A DNA stretch of 31,768 nucleotides, taken from assembly GCF_000275845.1 (NCBI RefSeq), contig NW_006766891.1, forward strand, positions 556,239 through 588,006, read 5' to 3'. This DNA comes from Dichomitus squalens LYAD-421 SS1. Taxonomy: Eukaryota; Basidiomycota; Agaricomycetes; Polyporales; Polyporaceae. This document shows, piece by piece, positions 18,576 to 30,235 of this stretch. A program made the position numbers and the translations under genes. The notes beneath the pieces are model-generated. The model did no database searches. It had not been told where the DNA came from and worked only from the letters and a program-made list of their open reading frames with translations. Each line of letters starts with the position of its first letter. Positions within the stretch are counted from its first letter, which is position 1.

Positions 18576-21332
18576 ATGCCTCAACAACTCCGGCGTCGAC
18601 TGTTTCCAGACCACGAGCAAGAACCACCGCGACCAGCGAAGAAGCAGAAGAGAAGCCCGCCCGACCTCAAGAGACGCGTACTCGACAAGCAATTCAGGAG
18701 ACAGTTCCCTATGTCTCTCTTCGGTAACACCAAATTCAACACTCACCTCTCCGTCCCCTCCATCTTCGGTGGCAAGGGCAGCACTAAGCGCGATGCCCCT
18801 TCACGTAACGAAACCCAGCTTCTCGGGCCTGACGTAGACTTGGACCTCGAGCTTTCCTTCGCGTCGACCATGTCTCTGAACTCGCCCGCAAGAGACTCCC
18901 AACCACTGACGCCCGAGGAAGAGAATCCCGACCACGTTCCGATGGACATCTCCCCCGCCCCTCCTCGCGTGTTCCAACCGCCCCCTCAGCCCATCATGCA
19001 AACTCTGAACCCAAAGCCATTGGTAGGTCGGCCACGCGCGGCTACCAGCGCCGCACGGCTCTTCGGACGCGACATGAGCAACGGCCACGACAGCAGCTCT
19101 CAGTTCTCCGACACCTCCGTTTCCAAGTCAGGCATGGGGACTAGCAGCGGCAAGCGTCTCCAGCGCGCTGCGCTGCCTACTGAGTGGCTCGCCATGCCGA
19201 CCCCTCAGCACGATGAGAACGCGTTCAGCCAGGTCAGTGTGGTTCCGTTCATAACCACACCCCGCGTGCTCGATCATTGATCGTTTGACTAACACCTCAA
19301 CCGTCAGCCTGTCGACATCCCGTCGTCGCCGACGGATCGTATGGATGTCGACACTTCGTTCAGTTTGGCCTCGTCAGCGCCCGACGCACAGGGTCCACTC
19401 TCAGCCGCCCCCACGATCACTGCGTTCAACTTCGGTGCTGCACCTTCCTCTTTCGGCCCGTCGTCGCCCATCTCTGCGGCCCCCACAGTGACGACGTTCA
19501 ATAACCTGTTCTACGACGTGATCTCCGCTCCTTCTCGCGGCGAGAACGTGCTAGCGGAAGCGGCCGACATTTCTGGAGTGTCCAGCATCGGTGAGAGCCC
19601 ATCCCAGCCGTTCCCGAAGAAGCGCCGCTCGTCCTCGCCTGACCGTAAGAGCTTGAGCCTCCGTCAGAGCCACCAGCATCTGTTCGAGGATGAGGATCAT
19701 GGCTACACGTCGTCACCTGCACAGTCGTCGCCGTCCGCGCATAAGCTTGAGCGTATGGCGAGCAGCTCTCTGCTCACTAACCAGAAGAAGCCTGCGAGTC
19801 TTGGTCTCGGCATGCCGCCTGCTCTTGCGCTGAACGCGAACAAGAAGCGTCCCCGTCGTCCTGCGCTTAGCGCCATGATCGCCCCCGGCGAAGGCCCTTC
19901 GTCGAGCTCGCCGCACCCGAACACCGCCTACCCGATCATGACCAACCAGGAGGACAGCGAGGAGGGCGCAGCAGAGGTCGTCCACCGCCTGCCGCCCGTC
20001 CGTCGCGCGTTCTCGGCGATGCTGCCCCCGAACCTGCTCGACAACAGCATGTCGAGCGACGCGAGCTTCGAACAGGACCCGGACCTGAGCTCGCCCGCGC
20101 AGGCGTACGCGAAGCGCCAGCAGGTGAAGACGATCCGGAGGTGCGACGGGACGGACGACTTCCGCCCGATCACGGGCGTGACGGCGCTCATGAAGCGCGA
20201 CACGGACGCCGCGGGCCGCGGGCTGCGCAGGAGCGAGGAGAGGGAGAACAGGACGCGGACGGTCGCGGAGCGCGATACGCCGCGGAGCAAGTACTTGAAC
20301 GCGGGCCCTGGGCTGGGCGGGTTCGGAGATAACGAGGCGCACGGGAAGATTCTGCCGTGCCATCGCGTGCGCGAGGATGGGCTGATGAGGATCAACCCGA
20401 CGACGGTAGGCGCTTTCTGTGCTCGCTGGCTGGTTGAGGGGCGAGCTGACCGTGATGCGTGCACGTAGCTGAACGAGCTGTTGGACGGGAAGTACAATTC
20501 GCAGCTGGAGAAGTACGTGATCATCGACTGTAGGTTCGACTACGAGTACCTGGGCGGCCACATCCCGGGCGCGATCAACATCAACACGACCGCGGGCGTC
20601 GAGGAATACCTGCTCGGCATGGCGGCGAGCAAGCCGCAGCCGTCGACGAGCGGCGACGCGAGCATGAAGACGATCCTGGTGTTCCACTGTGAGTTTAGTG
20701 TCAAGAGAGCTCCGACATTGTGAGTCGTTCACTTGGCCATGCTCCACGTATCGCGCGCTGACCCTCCCGCCAGTGCTAAGCACCTCCGTTCCAAGGATAG
20801 GGCGATGAACAACCACGTCTACCCGCGCGTGCACTACCCCGAGGTGTACATCCTCGAGGGCGGCTACTCGCAGTACTTCTCCGAGTCCCGCCAGCGCTGC
20901 CAGCCGCCGAACTACGTGCGCATGGACGACCCGAACTACGCGGCGTCGCGCAAGGAGGACCTCGACCAGTTCCGCAAGGGCAAGTTCGGGCGCACGAAGT
21001 CGTACGCGTACGGCGAGGCGAAGATGCTCTCGATGACCTCGGCCGCGCAGCAGGTGCAGGCGGCCCAGCCGAAGCGTGCCTCTGCGCCGACGGGCGGCTC
21101 GGGCAGCTTGTTCGCTGCGGCGACGGCTGCGCGCACGCGGCGCGGCGGGCTGCAGACGCTCGCGGAGGACGGGAGCGTCGACTACGAGAGCGACGGGGGC
21201 GACACGGACATTGGCGACAGCCCGTGCCCGCCGCCGACGAAGAACGTGGTGTATAAGGGCAAGAAGATCGGGCGGGTGCCGCTCGCGCGGGCGGAGACGT
21301 ATGGGCCTTCGCGCATGACTATGGGCTACTAG
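18576..21332 (+). CDS. cdc25: M-phase inducer phosphatase Cdc25
   Basis: Four exons (18576-19232, 19308-20405, 20469-20719, 20774-21332) encode 854 aa, and all joins keep frame. Cdc25 removes the inhibitory phosphates from Cdk1, mainly on Tyr15, and so triggers entry into mitosis; it is opposed by Wee1. The rhodanese-fold catalytic domain starts near residue 586 with LNELLDGKYNSQLEKYVIID, then CRFDYEYLGGHIPGAINI, the active-site loop HCEFSVKR with Cys659 and Arg665, and the C-terminal signature AKHLRSKDRAMNNHVYPRVHYPEVYILEGGY split across two exons. Intron 3 cuts inside the conserved block a few residues after the P-loop. The first 585 residues are Ser/Pro-rich and disordered, with many S-P and T-P sites that would suit regulation by Cdk, MAPK or 14-3-3 proteins; that is inference. 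The C-terminal tail after residue 760 is also low complexity. The start is the only ATG before MSLFGNTKF in this frame. Confidence 0.96.
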
Positions 21333-23262
21333 ACTTTTCGTCGTCGCTTTGCAGCGTTGGGCACGTCGCAGTCACACCATAAAACCTGAGAAGAATATCG
21401 TCGTCGCTTGAGCAGAACGTCGCCGCGTCGCACCACACCACACACACATACACACCGATATGTCGCACACTTCACGGAATCACCCTTCGCACTACCTCGC
21501 GCGGAGGACACGAATCACCCGCATGCCCGCCATGCCTATGGAACGCCTCTCGTTGACGACGCTCGTTATGCCACTCGCGCAGACGCGCTTAGCTCTCCTT
21601 CTCGTCTTGCCGGATCTCTCTACTCTTTTGTCCCTCGTGGTTGCTGTCCCGCTCTTGGCACGCTGTCGCGGTCGCGCTTGCTGGTCGTCCACGGTGGGTC
21701 GGCGTGGGGTCGGTCGGTCAGAAAAGCTGAAAACCCATACTCGAACCTCATGTTCTTCCGGATCGCATCAACTTCTCCTCCCCTTGGTCTCGCACCTGCT
21801 GCTAACGTTGACGGCGCTTTCGCTTCGATCGTCTGTTCGCTGTTCGCTACGTACGCTGTGCCGGGACTTTCACCCTCTACCGTTCACTCCACCACATGCC
21901 TCTCGTCTCTCTCCTCCCGTCAACATCTATCTCTCATCATACTCGCCGCGTGTCCCTTCTTGGTCCCATCTTCACACCATTTGTCAGCCATATATGTATG
22001 TCTACATGGACGGTCACCAAGATCTGTCAGTTTTAGCCCTTGCTCTATTCTGTCTCACTTCGTGTATCTCCTCGTTCCCTGTCCCATGTTCGTCTCTGCC
22101 TCACCCTTCTCTGTCTCCGTCCCGGTGTGTCCTATCTATCGCCTCCGTGACCTCCTTCTCCTTCGCACGCGGCACGGCATTCGTCTTGTTCGTCTCGTCC
22201 CGCACCCCTGTTTCCGTTCGCTGTGTGCTGCATGTTTGCTCCTCCCTTCTGTCCTTGCTGCTCCAGCTTTGCAAGCGTGGCGTAGGGGGTCAGGCGGGGC
22301 GCGAGCGGCGTGCTGCCTGGACTCGTGTTGTTTGCCTCGTCCATGGACATAGTTACCATTTACCCTCATCACCCCGTCCGCCTCCCGCACTCCTCATCGA
22401 CACACCCCGCATCATCGACACTCACCCTCCAGTCTGGGGTGACTGTCTTTGCCTACGTACCATTGACGACCTATTCCTCGATGGCCGGAGGTACGCGTAC
22501 CCCAGACATGCTCCCATCCAACAACAACAACTACACATCACAGACTCTTTCTCCGCGAAAGTCTAGTAGCATTCGTCGCACGCATGGTAGATCTCCACGT
22601 CTGATACGTATCAAACCCGCACATATATATTATATTATCGCACTTGCCCCACGCTGTCGAACGCTGCGTGCGCTGTGTCCGGTCTCAAGGCGGTTGCGGC
22701 CTGGCGGTTGTGCCGCTGCGATGGTTTGTTTCACGGGCACGAGGTGTTTGTTGGGATTCGTTACCGAGGTGAAGAAGCTCCTCGATCGCTGAGATCACCG
22801 TTCGAGGGCCCACATGCACCTATACAGAAGCGATCGACATTAAGACGCGGTGACGAGAAGCGTTACCGATCGCCACGGCATGGGTCTTATGCGCACCAGG
22901 AAGGGGTTTAGAAGTCCAACGGCAGAGGTACACATTCGGATCCATAGATGCCCGGGAACTATTGGGGCGGTGCTCGTTCTTCATAGCCAGCATAGCGGAG
23001 GTACAAGGGTGAAACACATACTGTACTCGATACATAACATGTACACGGCGGTACGAGACATAGAAAAATGTGCGGGGCGGGCTACGAGGACAAGGGCGGA
23101 GACGAAGACGACAACAGCGCCAAAGCAAGACGAGCACATAGCTGCCGATACGAACTTACGATATTAGGGTACAGTAGGACGAGACCGGAAGCCCCCTTGC
23201 GAGCTGGAGTGGAGGATGAAGGTACCCAAGGCGTGACGAGCGCACCAGCCCGGCATGCGCTT
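21333..23262. other. Large pyrimidine-rich region between convergent genes
   Basis: These 1.93 kb separate the stops of cdc25 and ABD1. From about 21450 to 22450 the plus strand is strongly C/T-biased, which removes stop codons and leaves two overlapping long frames (21408-22352 and 21460-22566) that encode only Ser/Leu/Pro/Arg-rich sequence without domains. I regard both as chance. The region could be long 3' UTR, a noncoding RNA or a remnant. Confidence 0.5.
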
Positions 23263-25955
23263 TTATCGCTTCTGGAAAGCGAACCCGATATAAATATCTG
23301 GAAAGGGGTCAGCACCGCACCGCACGAAGATGGTGCAGAAACGGGTAGCGTACTCGCAGCCTCCCACTGGTCCTCGTCCATTTGGCTTTCGCCGTTCGCG
23401 TCGACGACGCGCATGCGTTGGAGCAGCGGGGCGAACTCCGGCTGCTCGTGGTGCTCCTCGAACACCTGGTGGAACTCCTTCTTGTAGATAGGGTGGAGCC
23501 CGTACTCGGCGGCAAGCCTAGCGTGCAGAGCGTACGTCAGTCTGGCACCAGGGGCGGTGTATGGAGAGCGGTGACGTACTGTACGAAGTTGTCCCAGCGG
23601 ACTACGTATTCAGGCACGTCTTCAACGGCGTCCTGGAGGTAGAACCAATACCGATGGCCGAAGACTGGCCGGGTCTCGCGGTCCTCGAAGCGGATTTTGT
23701 ACACGCTATTACCGAAAGAGAGGTCCTTGGAGTTTGCCGGTAACGCGTCCAGTTGGTCCCTGTGACAGAAAAGGCAGATGAGCACTCGTGCTCGACACTC
23801 GAATGACGCTGCGCCGTCGCCGAGGGCGCGAGGACTGGATACACACATTAGTTGCTTCGCATCGGGGATTGTCCCTATAAACACGCCTTGTGGACGCAGC
23901 CAGGTCGAGACATTCCGTAGCATCGTGCGGGCTTTGGTCTCGCTTTCGAACGCGTAGTGCATACAAAACTGCATGGACACGACATCGAACGGTGTCGACA
24001 GGAGCGTCGGAGGGAGCTCGTCGGAAAGCAAATGGCTGTAACAATCAAGTGCGAAGAACGACGCGGTGAAGCGTGCCCCCTTGGAAGTAGCATGCCGCTG
24101 TCGCGCCTGGTCAATAGAAACAGCGGCGATATCTGTCAATATGCGGTTAGCGGGGTATCTGAATACAAATTGGAATGAATGACCGTACCAAGCCCGACCA
24201 ACTCGGCCACATTGGCCTTGGCCCATTTTGTTAAATCACCGCCCTTCCCACAGCCCATGTCAAGCACACGGCCCCGCATTCGCGTGCCTCTTCGCGCACT
24301 GGGGGAGTCGGCGAAAGCCGGATGCGCGAAACGGGTGATGAGGACGCTCTTGACCCAGTTGTTGAAACTCTTGAGGCCGATGATCGGCGACTCTTGTCTC
24401 TGTGCGACCCCGACGTCTGGTCGAGCATTGTCTAGTAGGATCCAAAGCAGGTGAGAACATGTCAAGCGGGACTGGATCCGATAGAATGACGTCAGGAGGT
24501 TAAGGGACACGTACAATGCTCGACGACGACGGCGACGTCGCCTGCCCGCCGTTTCTTCCGCGGACTCTCCTCGGAGTCCGGTGAACGTTCACGCTTGCCG
24601 AGTCCGTCGCCGAGGAGGTTCTCGACTCGCTTCTGCTTGCGGAGGATCGTCGTCCCGACCCCACCCGTGTAATTCCTGTACCGCTCCATCTCTGCTGGCG
24701 AGAGAGGGACGAGGACGGAGCTAGCAGGGGTGATCCTGCGCGGCGCGTACGGGATGGCGCTGCGTCTCAGCTGGGACGGGGGAGGCGAAGGCGGCGGCAT
24801 GGGTTTAGGCGGTAGGCTGGAAGAAGGGGGTGGAAGAGAAGACGTTGGTGGTGGCTTGGAAGTCACGCCGTTGCCGGTGGTTTTCCTCTGCTGGGGAGGC
24901 GATGGTCTCCGCGGCGCATGCGACGCAGATGAGGTGCTCTGTGCAGAAGGCTGGGTGGTTACAGAAAATGCGGGTGATGCAGAGACAGGCGGAGGAATTT
25001 GGGCAGCAGCAGCCGAGTGCAGTGGCTTACTTGGGGAGGCCGGGCGGGGAGCACGTTGGGGTGGTGGCGCCATGGAAGCTGAAGCGGTGGGAAGCGAAGA
25101 CGTAGAGGCCACAGGGGACCGTTGCGGCGCCTGTGCCGGAGGACGCATGGACCCCGTGCTCGCGCTTGCACTCGCACTTGTACTTGTACCTGTAGCCTGT
25201 CCTGCGGTGGACGGCCTCGAGGTGGGCCCGGCCCCAGAGCCGGTCGATACCGCTGTTGACGGCCGGGACCCTGAGCTTGATGGAAACGCGAGTATAGTCG
25301 CGCTGCTCGCCACGATGGGTGTCGCGACGTTCATGGCACCAGGCAATGCGAGGTTGAACGACTCGCGCTCCCGTGTCGCCGGTCTGTCCCTGGCGTCAGA
25401 CGGCCCATCCTGGAACGCCACAGACGATGCAGATGGGCGCGCGTTTATGCTGCCTGGATGCGTGAAGTATGAGGGCTCACGCTCCCGTGCTGCGGCAACT
25501 GAGGCCTCGGACATGGCGGCGGACGACCTCCTCCGTAGGGGTGTCATATGGGAGAGTTGGTCATTGTCCGTGTGGTCCTCAGAGTCAGGCAGGAGGAGGT
25601 GCGACAGCGTCGCGGGAGCACGGGGTGTCGTAGGCGTGAACAAGGGCGTGTCCATCGCTGGCGGGTCCGAGTTGAGCAGCATGGAAAGATCAGTAGCACG
25701 GCGTGTGAGGGGGCTGACGAGCGATGCTCCTGGACTGGAGTCTGACGGGGAGGTCGTCACGGATCCTGGAGACGTGATAATCGACATACCAGCTCTGCCC
25801 ACGGACGACTGCGGATGGTGGTACGAGCTTGACGGATGAGAGGACTTGGTCGAGGCCGCGGTGTCGACGTGCATACGCGCGGAGGAGGGGAGGGCGAGGG
25901 AGGAGGTTATGGGAGAGTTAAGGACGGCATCGCGGACAGGGTCGAAGGCCGGCAT
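23263..25955 (-). CDS. ABD1: mRNA cap guanine-N7 methyltransferase (EC 2.1.1.56)
   Basis: Six minus-strand exons (25955-24515, 24431-24189, 24132-23847, 23759-23580, 23517-23354, 23297-23263) encode 782 aa, with frame kept at every join. The enzyme adds the N7 methyl group to the guanosine cap of nascent mRNA in the nucleus, using S-adenosylmethionine. The catalytic domain covers residues 481-782: [20 protein letters not shown] at its start, the SAM-binding loop [12 protein letters not shown] at about 536-547, [16 protein letters not shown], the cap-binding GTIPDA block, NSVYKIRF and [19 protein letters not shown], and it ends GFAFQKR. Yeast Abd1 has 436 aa; the excess here is a 480-residue N-terminal part rich in Ser, Pro, Thr and Ala, all in exon 1, with a basic patch (SPRKKRRAG) just before the domain that may be a nuclear signal. 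The start at 25955 ([15 protein letters not shown]) is the first ATG in the open frame. Confidence 0.96.
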
Positions 25956-27073
25956 GGCATTCCAGCTCTGCCGCACTCGCTACGACTCAAATCTTTCTGC
26001 TCTTCAGGCCGTTCCTCGGCTCGCTCGTGGTCTGAAACGGACGACCGGTATATGGTTTGGCCCCGGAAGCTCGTCTGGGGTGTTCGGTGCGCACGGTTCT
26101 CCGTTCCTCGACCGCGCGGATATGACAGCACGGTCGCTTTAGTCGTCGGTAGTGCGCAGGAAAAAACTGGATCTGGGCCTCACGATGCCAACTCGTGCGC
26201 TCAGAAGCGGTCTCAGCCCAGTGCTATCGTCAGGAAACCAGGGATGCGCGAGGAAGACCGGCGGGAGGGGGAGGGGGAGGACAGCAGAGGATGGCGCGAG
26301 AGGCGTGGAGGGTGGCAAAGGGTTGCGCGCAGGCGCGACGAGTGGGCTGCTGTCGCTCTGCTCTGCCTCTGCCTCTTGGCCTGCTCACTCAGCTTCTGCT
26401 GCAGCTCTTCCTCTACCCCCAACCATCGCCGCCCGAAGCCCCTCTCCTGTCCTCGACGGCCTCTGTCGCCCAGCCATCATTGCTGCATAGGTCGTCGGAA
26501 CTCTCCTTTGTCCTCCTGGCACATTTATGCCTCGCGCTTCAGGCACACTCGTCGGGCTCTGATCACACTTTCCCCCTTCCCCCGGCTTGTCACTTTTGTA
26601 CGCATCATGGCCGGCTTGACTTGTCACGTCTTCTTTCTCTCACAGATCTGTCCCATTGCTTTGCCGAGTTGCCTCTCGATTCGATTCATGGCTTCATTGT
26701 CGCCGCTTCTAGTATCAGACTTCTAGGCAATATCGAATCAACGTACATGCCGATGACTCGGCGGGACTATTTGACAGCTATGGGACTGCACGGCTAGATG
26801 TAGACTACAAGGATCCGCACACGGCGTGCATCAGGTGCGCATCTGTCGAGGATGCAGAACAACTATGCGCATTGCATACCCAGACGACACTGGATGCCAT
26901 TCAGCCTCAAGAGACGCATATAGTACACTTGGATGTCCGGCCAGCAGCACCACCACCACGCTATTGCACTTATTCACATACAGGGTTACGCCGCCTGTTG
27001 CTGCTGCCCGTTCCTGGTGCCCCGATCATCGCTGCCCCTCTCGGAGCGTCGCTATCAACGGCAGCGAGGGCCG
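25956..27073. other. Intergenic region upstream of ABD1
   Basis: No gene is supported in 1.1 kb. The left part should be the ABD1 promoter; on the plus strand it is C/T-rich from about 26340 to 26720, and the open frames there (up to 296 codons) are low complexity. The right end holds the 3' UTR of the FAR-17a-like gene. Confidence 0.5.
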
Positions 27074-28235
27074 TCATACTGCGTACCCGACCGAAGACCC
27101 TGGCCTCCCGATCTCCTGCCAATCCTCATCTATCGCTGGCTCGACCTCGGTGTCGCTGGAGGAGGCGTAGGACATGCGTCTTGAGAGCCGCATGCGGATC
27201 CAGGTGAGGCCCCGGGCGAGGACGAACGCGACACATTCCGCTACGCCGACGGCGATGATGTAGCCAGCGAGCTTCGCGTGCTCCTTTCCAGGGTCTAAGA
27301 ACGAATAGGCTGTCGAGGGAGTGCAGGTGAGTCCGTCGGATCATATTCGACTCGCAAATGCGATAACAAGTGGCTGCCTCAGGGGCAGCGGTCGAAGGGT
27401 GGCAGCAAGGAAGAAAAACGTACTATAGAAGCCTTGCGTCGCGTGGGTGATATACGCGACACCGAGGTAGCATGCGAGCATAGCGACGCAGGCGGGGAGG
27501 TGCCACCATGGGCTCGGGCCGGCGTTGGTGAGTAAGATCTCAAAGAGAGCGTATCCAGTGTTCATGGCATGCTCGGAAATGTTGAACCAAGCTAGAAGGC
27601 AGAATACGATGAGGTTACGTCCGGTGCGGAGGGTGGGCTGAGCCACTTGCCATTCAGTGTGGTTGAGAACGTGTCCGAGTCTGACAGCAGTGCCCAAAAT
27701 ATTACAGTGACCACCATTGCTATATGGATCCCATGTCACTCCGCGGTCCGTGATAATTGAAATGCGAAGACTTACGATAGGTAGTGATAGTAGAGTACAG
27801 CAGTATGTGCAGGTGTTGGAGAACGCGCGGCCATTGCTGGAGGGGATATCCTTTTCTCCGGTTCAGCGCATAGCAGAGCGTTTGTACGCCCGCTGCGTAC
27901 ATGTACGCGATCAAGCCGATATACGATAGGTGCGTAAAGTACGAGAAGAACCTAAAGCATTTGGTCAGCGTCTTGAGTTCGGCTCCGAGGGCGGGAATGG
28001 AAAGGTGCAGATGTGTGTGCGAATGTACTTACGTTCCGGCGTCATGTTCCTTGACTGCTTCTTCGATCAACTGGTACAGTCCGACGAAGAGTGCGTACGT
28101 TGCGAGCGTGAGCCGGAGGACTGCGAGCGCAATCGGGTGCAAGACGGGCGACGTGACGAGGGCATGACTTGCGTCCAAGGTGTGGGACACGTGGGGCCGC
28201 GGGATACCAGCTCCTTGCGCTCTCTTGTCTTCCAT
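27074..28235 (-). CDS. FAR-17a/AIG1-like integral membrane protein
   Basis: Five minus-strand exons (28235-28033, 27951-27776, 27719-27651, 27591-27424, 27309-27074) encode 283 aa, with frame kept throughout. About six hydrophobic segments can be seen, including VLRLTLATYALFVGLYQLI, YIGLIAYMYAAGVQTLCYAL, PMVVTVIFWALL, WHLPACVAMLACYLGVAYI and AGYIIAVGVAECVAFVLARG. The order and the motifs SEHAMNTGYALFEILLTNAG and THATQGFY match basidiomycete members of the FAR-17a/AIG1-like group. Animal relatives (AIG1, ADTRP) hydrolyse fatty-acid esters of hydroxy fatty acids through a conserved Thr and His; the SEHAMN histidine could correspond, but the fungal substrate is unknown. Intron 3 (27650-27592) starts with GC instead of GT, in the consensus context GCAAGT. 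The N-terminal 35 residues are polar, and the C-terminal 30 are acidic. Confidence 0.88.
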
Positions 28236-29050
28236 GAATTGGTGGTCGTGTGCGGGCTGCCTTGCGTCTTGGCCGCGCTGGGATGTCGAGTCGTCGCTAG
28301 GCGGTGCGGGAGGGCGAGGGGGAGTCAAAGGAGCGTGCGAGGAAGGACAGACAGCGAGAATATTAGGGTATAGCTTTGTCTATGGCTAACGTGGTCCGGG
28401 AGGCACTTGCGCGACGGAGCAGTGGCAGAAGCGCAAAGCAAAGAAGAAAAGGGCAGAGGCCCCTCAAACGACTGATCACCGGACTCGCGAGACGCTGCGG
28501 CCGTGCCATGTCCATCTCTATCCCAATCTCGCATCTCTGCATCCGTGCGGCTCTCTCGGCCTCTGTTGCTGATGGCGAAGCTTCGGATAGACCGCCGTGG
28601 CCTGTGCCGACGTCGACGGTCCTCGATTTCCGAGTTCGTCGTATGGCGGCGTGGTTGCCCCTGCTGGTCCCTGGACGCTCAACGTCAGTGAGCGATACCT
28701 TGCATGCGGATCTGCCATTCTTGTTACTTAGAGGTCTGGGCAGGTGTCATGTCTCAGATATAGGCGCTGACCTGGGGCCCTCGGAATTTGTGGTGGCCGG
28801 AAGCTCGCTGAATGGCGAGACAATGGAACAAAAGGCGCACATATACGATCCCGGGTCCATTTGGGAGCATGAATCGAAAACCGGACAACACTACAGACTC
28901 TGGTTCTGAGCCACAGCCATATGTCCTCCATTTCCATCACTTCGGACACGTACTGACAGCTCACCCGTATCCGAACTTAGGTGTATATGTATCCTAGAAC
29001 GAGAGGACGAATATGGTAGCTCGCATGCGCCTGGAAGTCTACCAAGAACT
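28236..29050. other. Region without a supported gene
   Basis: This stretch lies upstream of the FAR-17a-like gene. A plus-strand frame from an ATG at 28382 to 28909 (175 codons) and a minus-strand frame from an ATG at 28718 to 28518 (66 codons) overlap each other. Neither shows a domain, and at most one could be real. I assign neither. Confidence 0.4.
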
Positions 29051-29366
29051 ATGCTAGACAACCTGGATGCTATATTGACGTGTAGTACGTTTGCCAGAAC
29101 CTTTGAGCTTGTGCTGATCCGGTGCAGTGTCCATAATAGCGGCCTATATTCCAGCCACAACGGCCATCTTGATCGTCCATAGGGGAGTCGCCCCATACTT
29201 CCTTTACTTGTTTTTAGAGGTAAGTGGCGAGCTGTACGTCTCGATAGCACTAGGCTCAGGCTGATGTCACAGTCAGGTGGGTCTTGCATACTTAGCCGTA
29301 TCGCCCATCCTATCCTATCCCTTTATGACACGGAGGGGCGTATATCCAGGAAAGCGAAGCCTTTAA
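29051..29366 (+). other. Possible exons of an unknown membrane protein
   Basis: Three pieces with suitable splice signals can be joined in frame: 29051-29084 (from ATG), 29128-29219 and 29277-29366. They read MLDNLDAILTC, then SIIAAYIPATTAILIVHRG and FLYLFLE, then VGLAYLAVSPILSYPFMTRRG, that is, two or three strongly hydrophobic segments. The join works with the donors GTACGT and GTAAGT and acceptors ending CAG. The frame stops at 29364. More hydrophobic sequence follows in another frame at about 29410-29490 (PLGIPSIASFLLFAVLVEIYA), so this may be the start of a larger or decayed gene. No family recognised. Confidence 0.35.
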
Positions 29367-29887
29367 AGCTGTTGATGCAAAATCTGACCTCAGGGACTTA
29401 CTGTAAGGTTTGTGGACACCTCTGGGCATCCCAAGTATAGCGTCCTTTCTCCTGTTTGCGGTCCTCGTGGAGATATACGCCCAATTGTCACGTCCAGGGA
29501 GTAATGTCACCCTGATCCGGGCGACCCTGTTCTGCAAGCATCAGCGCTCCGTTGCGACCGCATGCCCCGCGGTGTGGATGTCTCTCCAGACCCATGACCC
29601 CGCGGGTTTCTTCGTCGTTCTGGATCTCTCCCTCTTCTCATGTCCCTCATCAGGAGCCATCTCTCTTTTGGAGTCCCTGGACTCATAGCAGCATTCACCT
29701 CTCGCGTCCGAATGCCCTACATATCTTCTCCTGCGGCAGAGAGTGTTGGCAGGTCGCTCCGAGATGCGAGCACGCCGGCCTCCCCCTTCCAAGTATCTCA
29801 CATAGAATACTGTTCTCAAGACACGGATCTACTTTACAGGAGGCCCGTCAGGCTCGCCGGGCAGGTTGTCTATCCCGTTGATCCTCA
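29367..29887. other. Region without a supported gene
   Basis: Three overlapping plus-strand frames are open here but none can be extended by convincing splice sites. The hydrophobic stretch at about 29410-29490 may belong to the candidate exons before it. Confidence 0.35.
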
Positions 29888-30235
29888 ATGGCTAGGTCCT
29901 TCCTTGACATTGCCTTGGTGTTCGTGGTCTTTCCTCCTATTGAGCCGCTCCTAGGACCGGTGCTTGCGACAGCCTTGCGTACGACCTTGCATGCATATTC
30001 CACACTGAGCCATGGGCTAATACGCAATATATTGTTATGGGTAAGTACGTTGCGTAGCCCCTATATCCCTTGTCTACGAGCTTTGACTCATCCTCCTCAG
30101 TTCGAGCCGAGGAAATTTAAAACGATTGCTCTGTCGGCCTCAGGCCCCCCCGGGCGACCTCCCTACCCTCGTTCAGATCACCACCTGTATGACTGCAATG
30201 GAGCAGCGGGAGGTCGCAGACGACTACGCAGATAA
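29888..30235 (+). CDS. Small possible membrane protein, unknown
   Basis: An ATG at 29888 opens a frame that runs to TAA at 30233-30235. With a likely 60-nt intron (30041-30100, GTAAGT to CCTCAG) it gives 95 aa, and without splicing 115 aa, since the intron is in frame and lacks a stop. The N-terminal 50 residues are hydrophobic (FLDIALVFVVFPPIEPLLGP, then LATALRTTLHAY); the C-terminus is short, basic and Gly/Arg-rich. No family is recognised, and it could be part of a longer decayed gene. It overlaps the F-box-like reading that begins at 30177. Confidence 0.3.
   Translation: MARSFLDIALVFVVFPPIEPLLGPVLATALRTTLHAYSTLSHGLIRNILLWVSTLRSPYIPCLRALTHPPQFEPRKFKTIALSASGPPGRPPYPRSDHHLYDCNGAAGGRRRLRR

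Noticed and set aside
19713..20834. 373-codon minus-strand open frame opposite cdc25
   Set aside because: It is a GC-rich antisense shadow of the Cdc25 exons, dominated by Arg, Val and Ala, and begins on a non-ATG codon or in the catalytic exon's complement.
21460..22566. 368-codon open frame from an ATG downstream of cdc25
   Set aside because: The sequence is C/T-rich, so stop codons are rare in it by composition. A second frame is equally open, and the translation is Ser/Leu/Pro/Arg-rich without domains or helix patterns.
24730..25839. 369-codon plus-strand open frame opposite ABD1
   Set aside because: Antisense shadow of the low-complexity ABD1 N-terminus; Gly/Val/Ala-rich with no domain.
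25836..26726. 296-codon plus-strand open frame upstream of ABD1
   Set aside because: Starts within the ABD1 first exon on the other strand, contains Gly/Arg-rich and then Ser/Leu-rich low complexity, and has no recognisable domain.
28382..28909. 175-codon plus-strand frame from an ATG upstream of the FAR-17a-like gene
   Set aside because: No domain, mixed basic and hydrophobic composition, and overlap with a competing minus-strand frame. It could be real, but nothing beyond length supports it.
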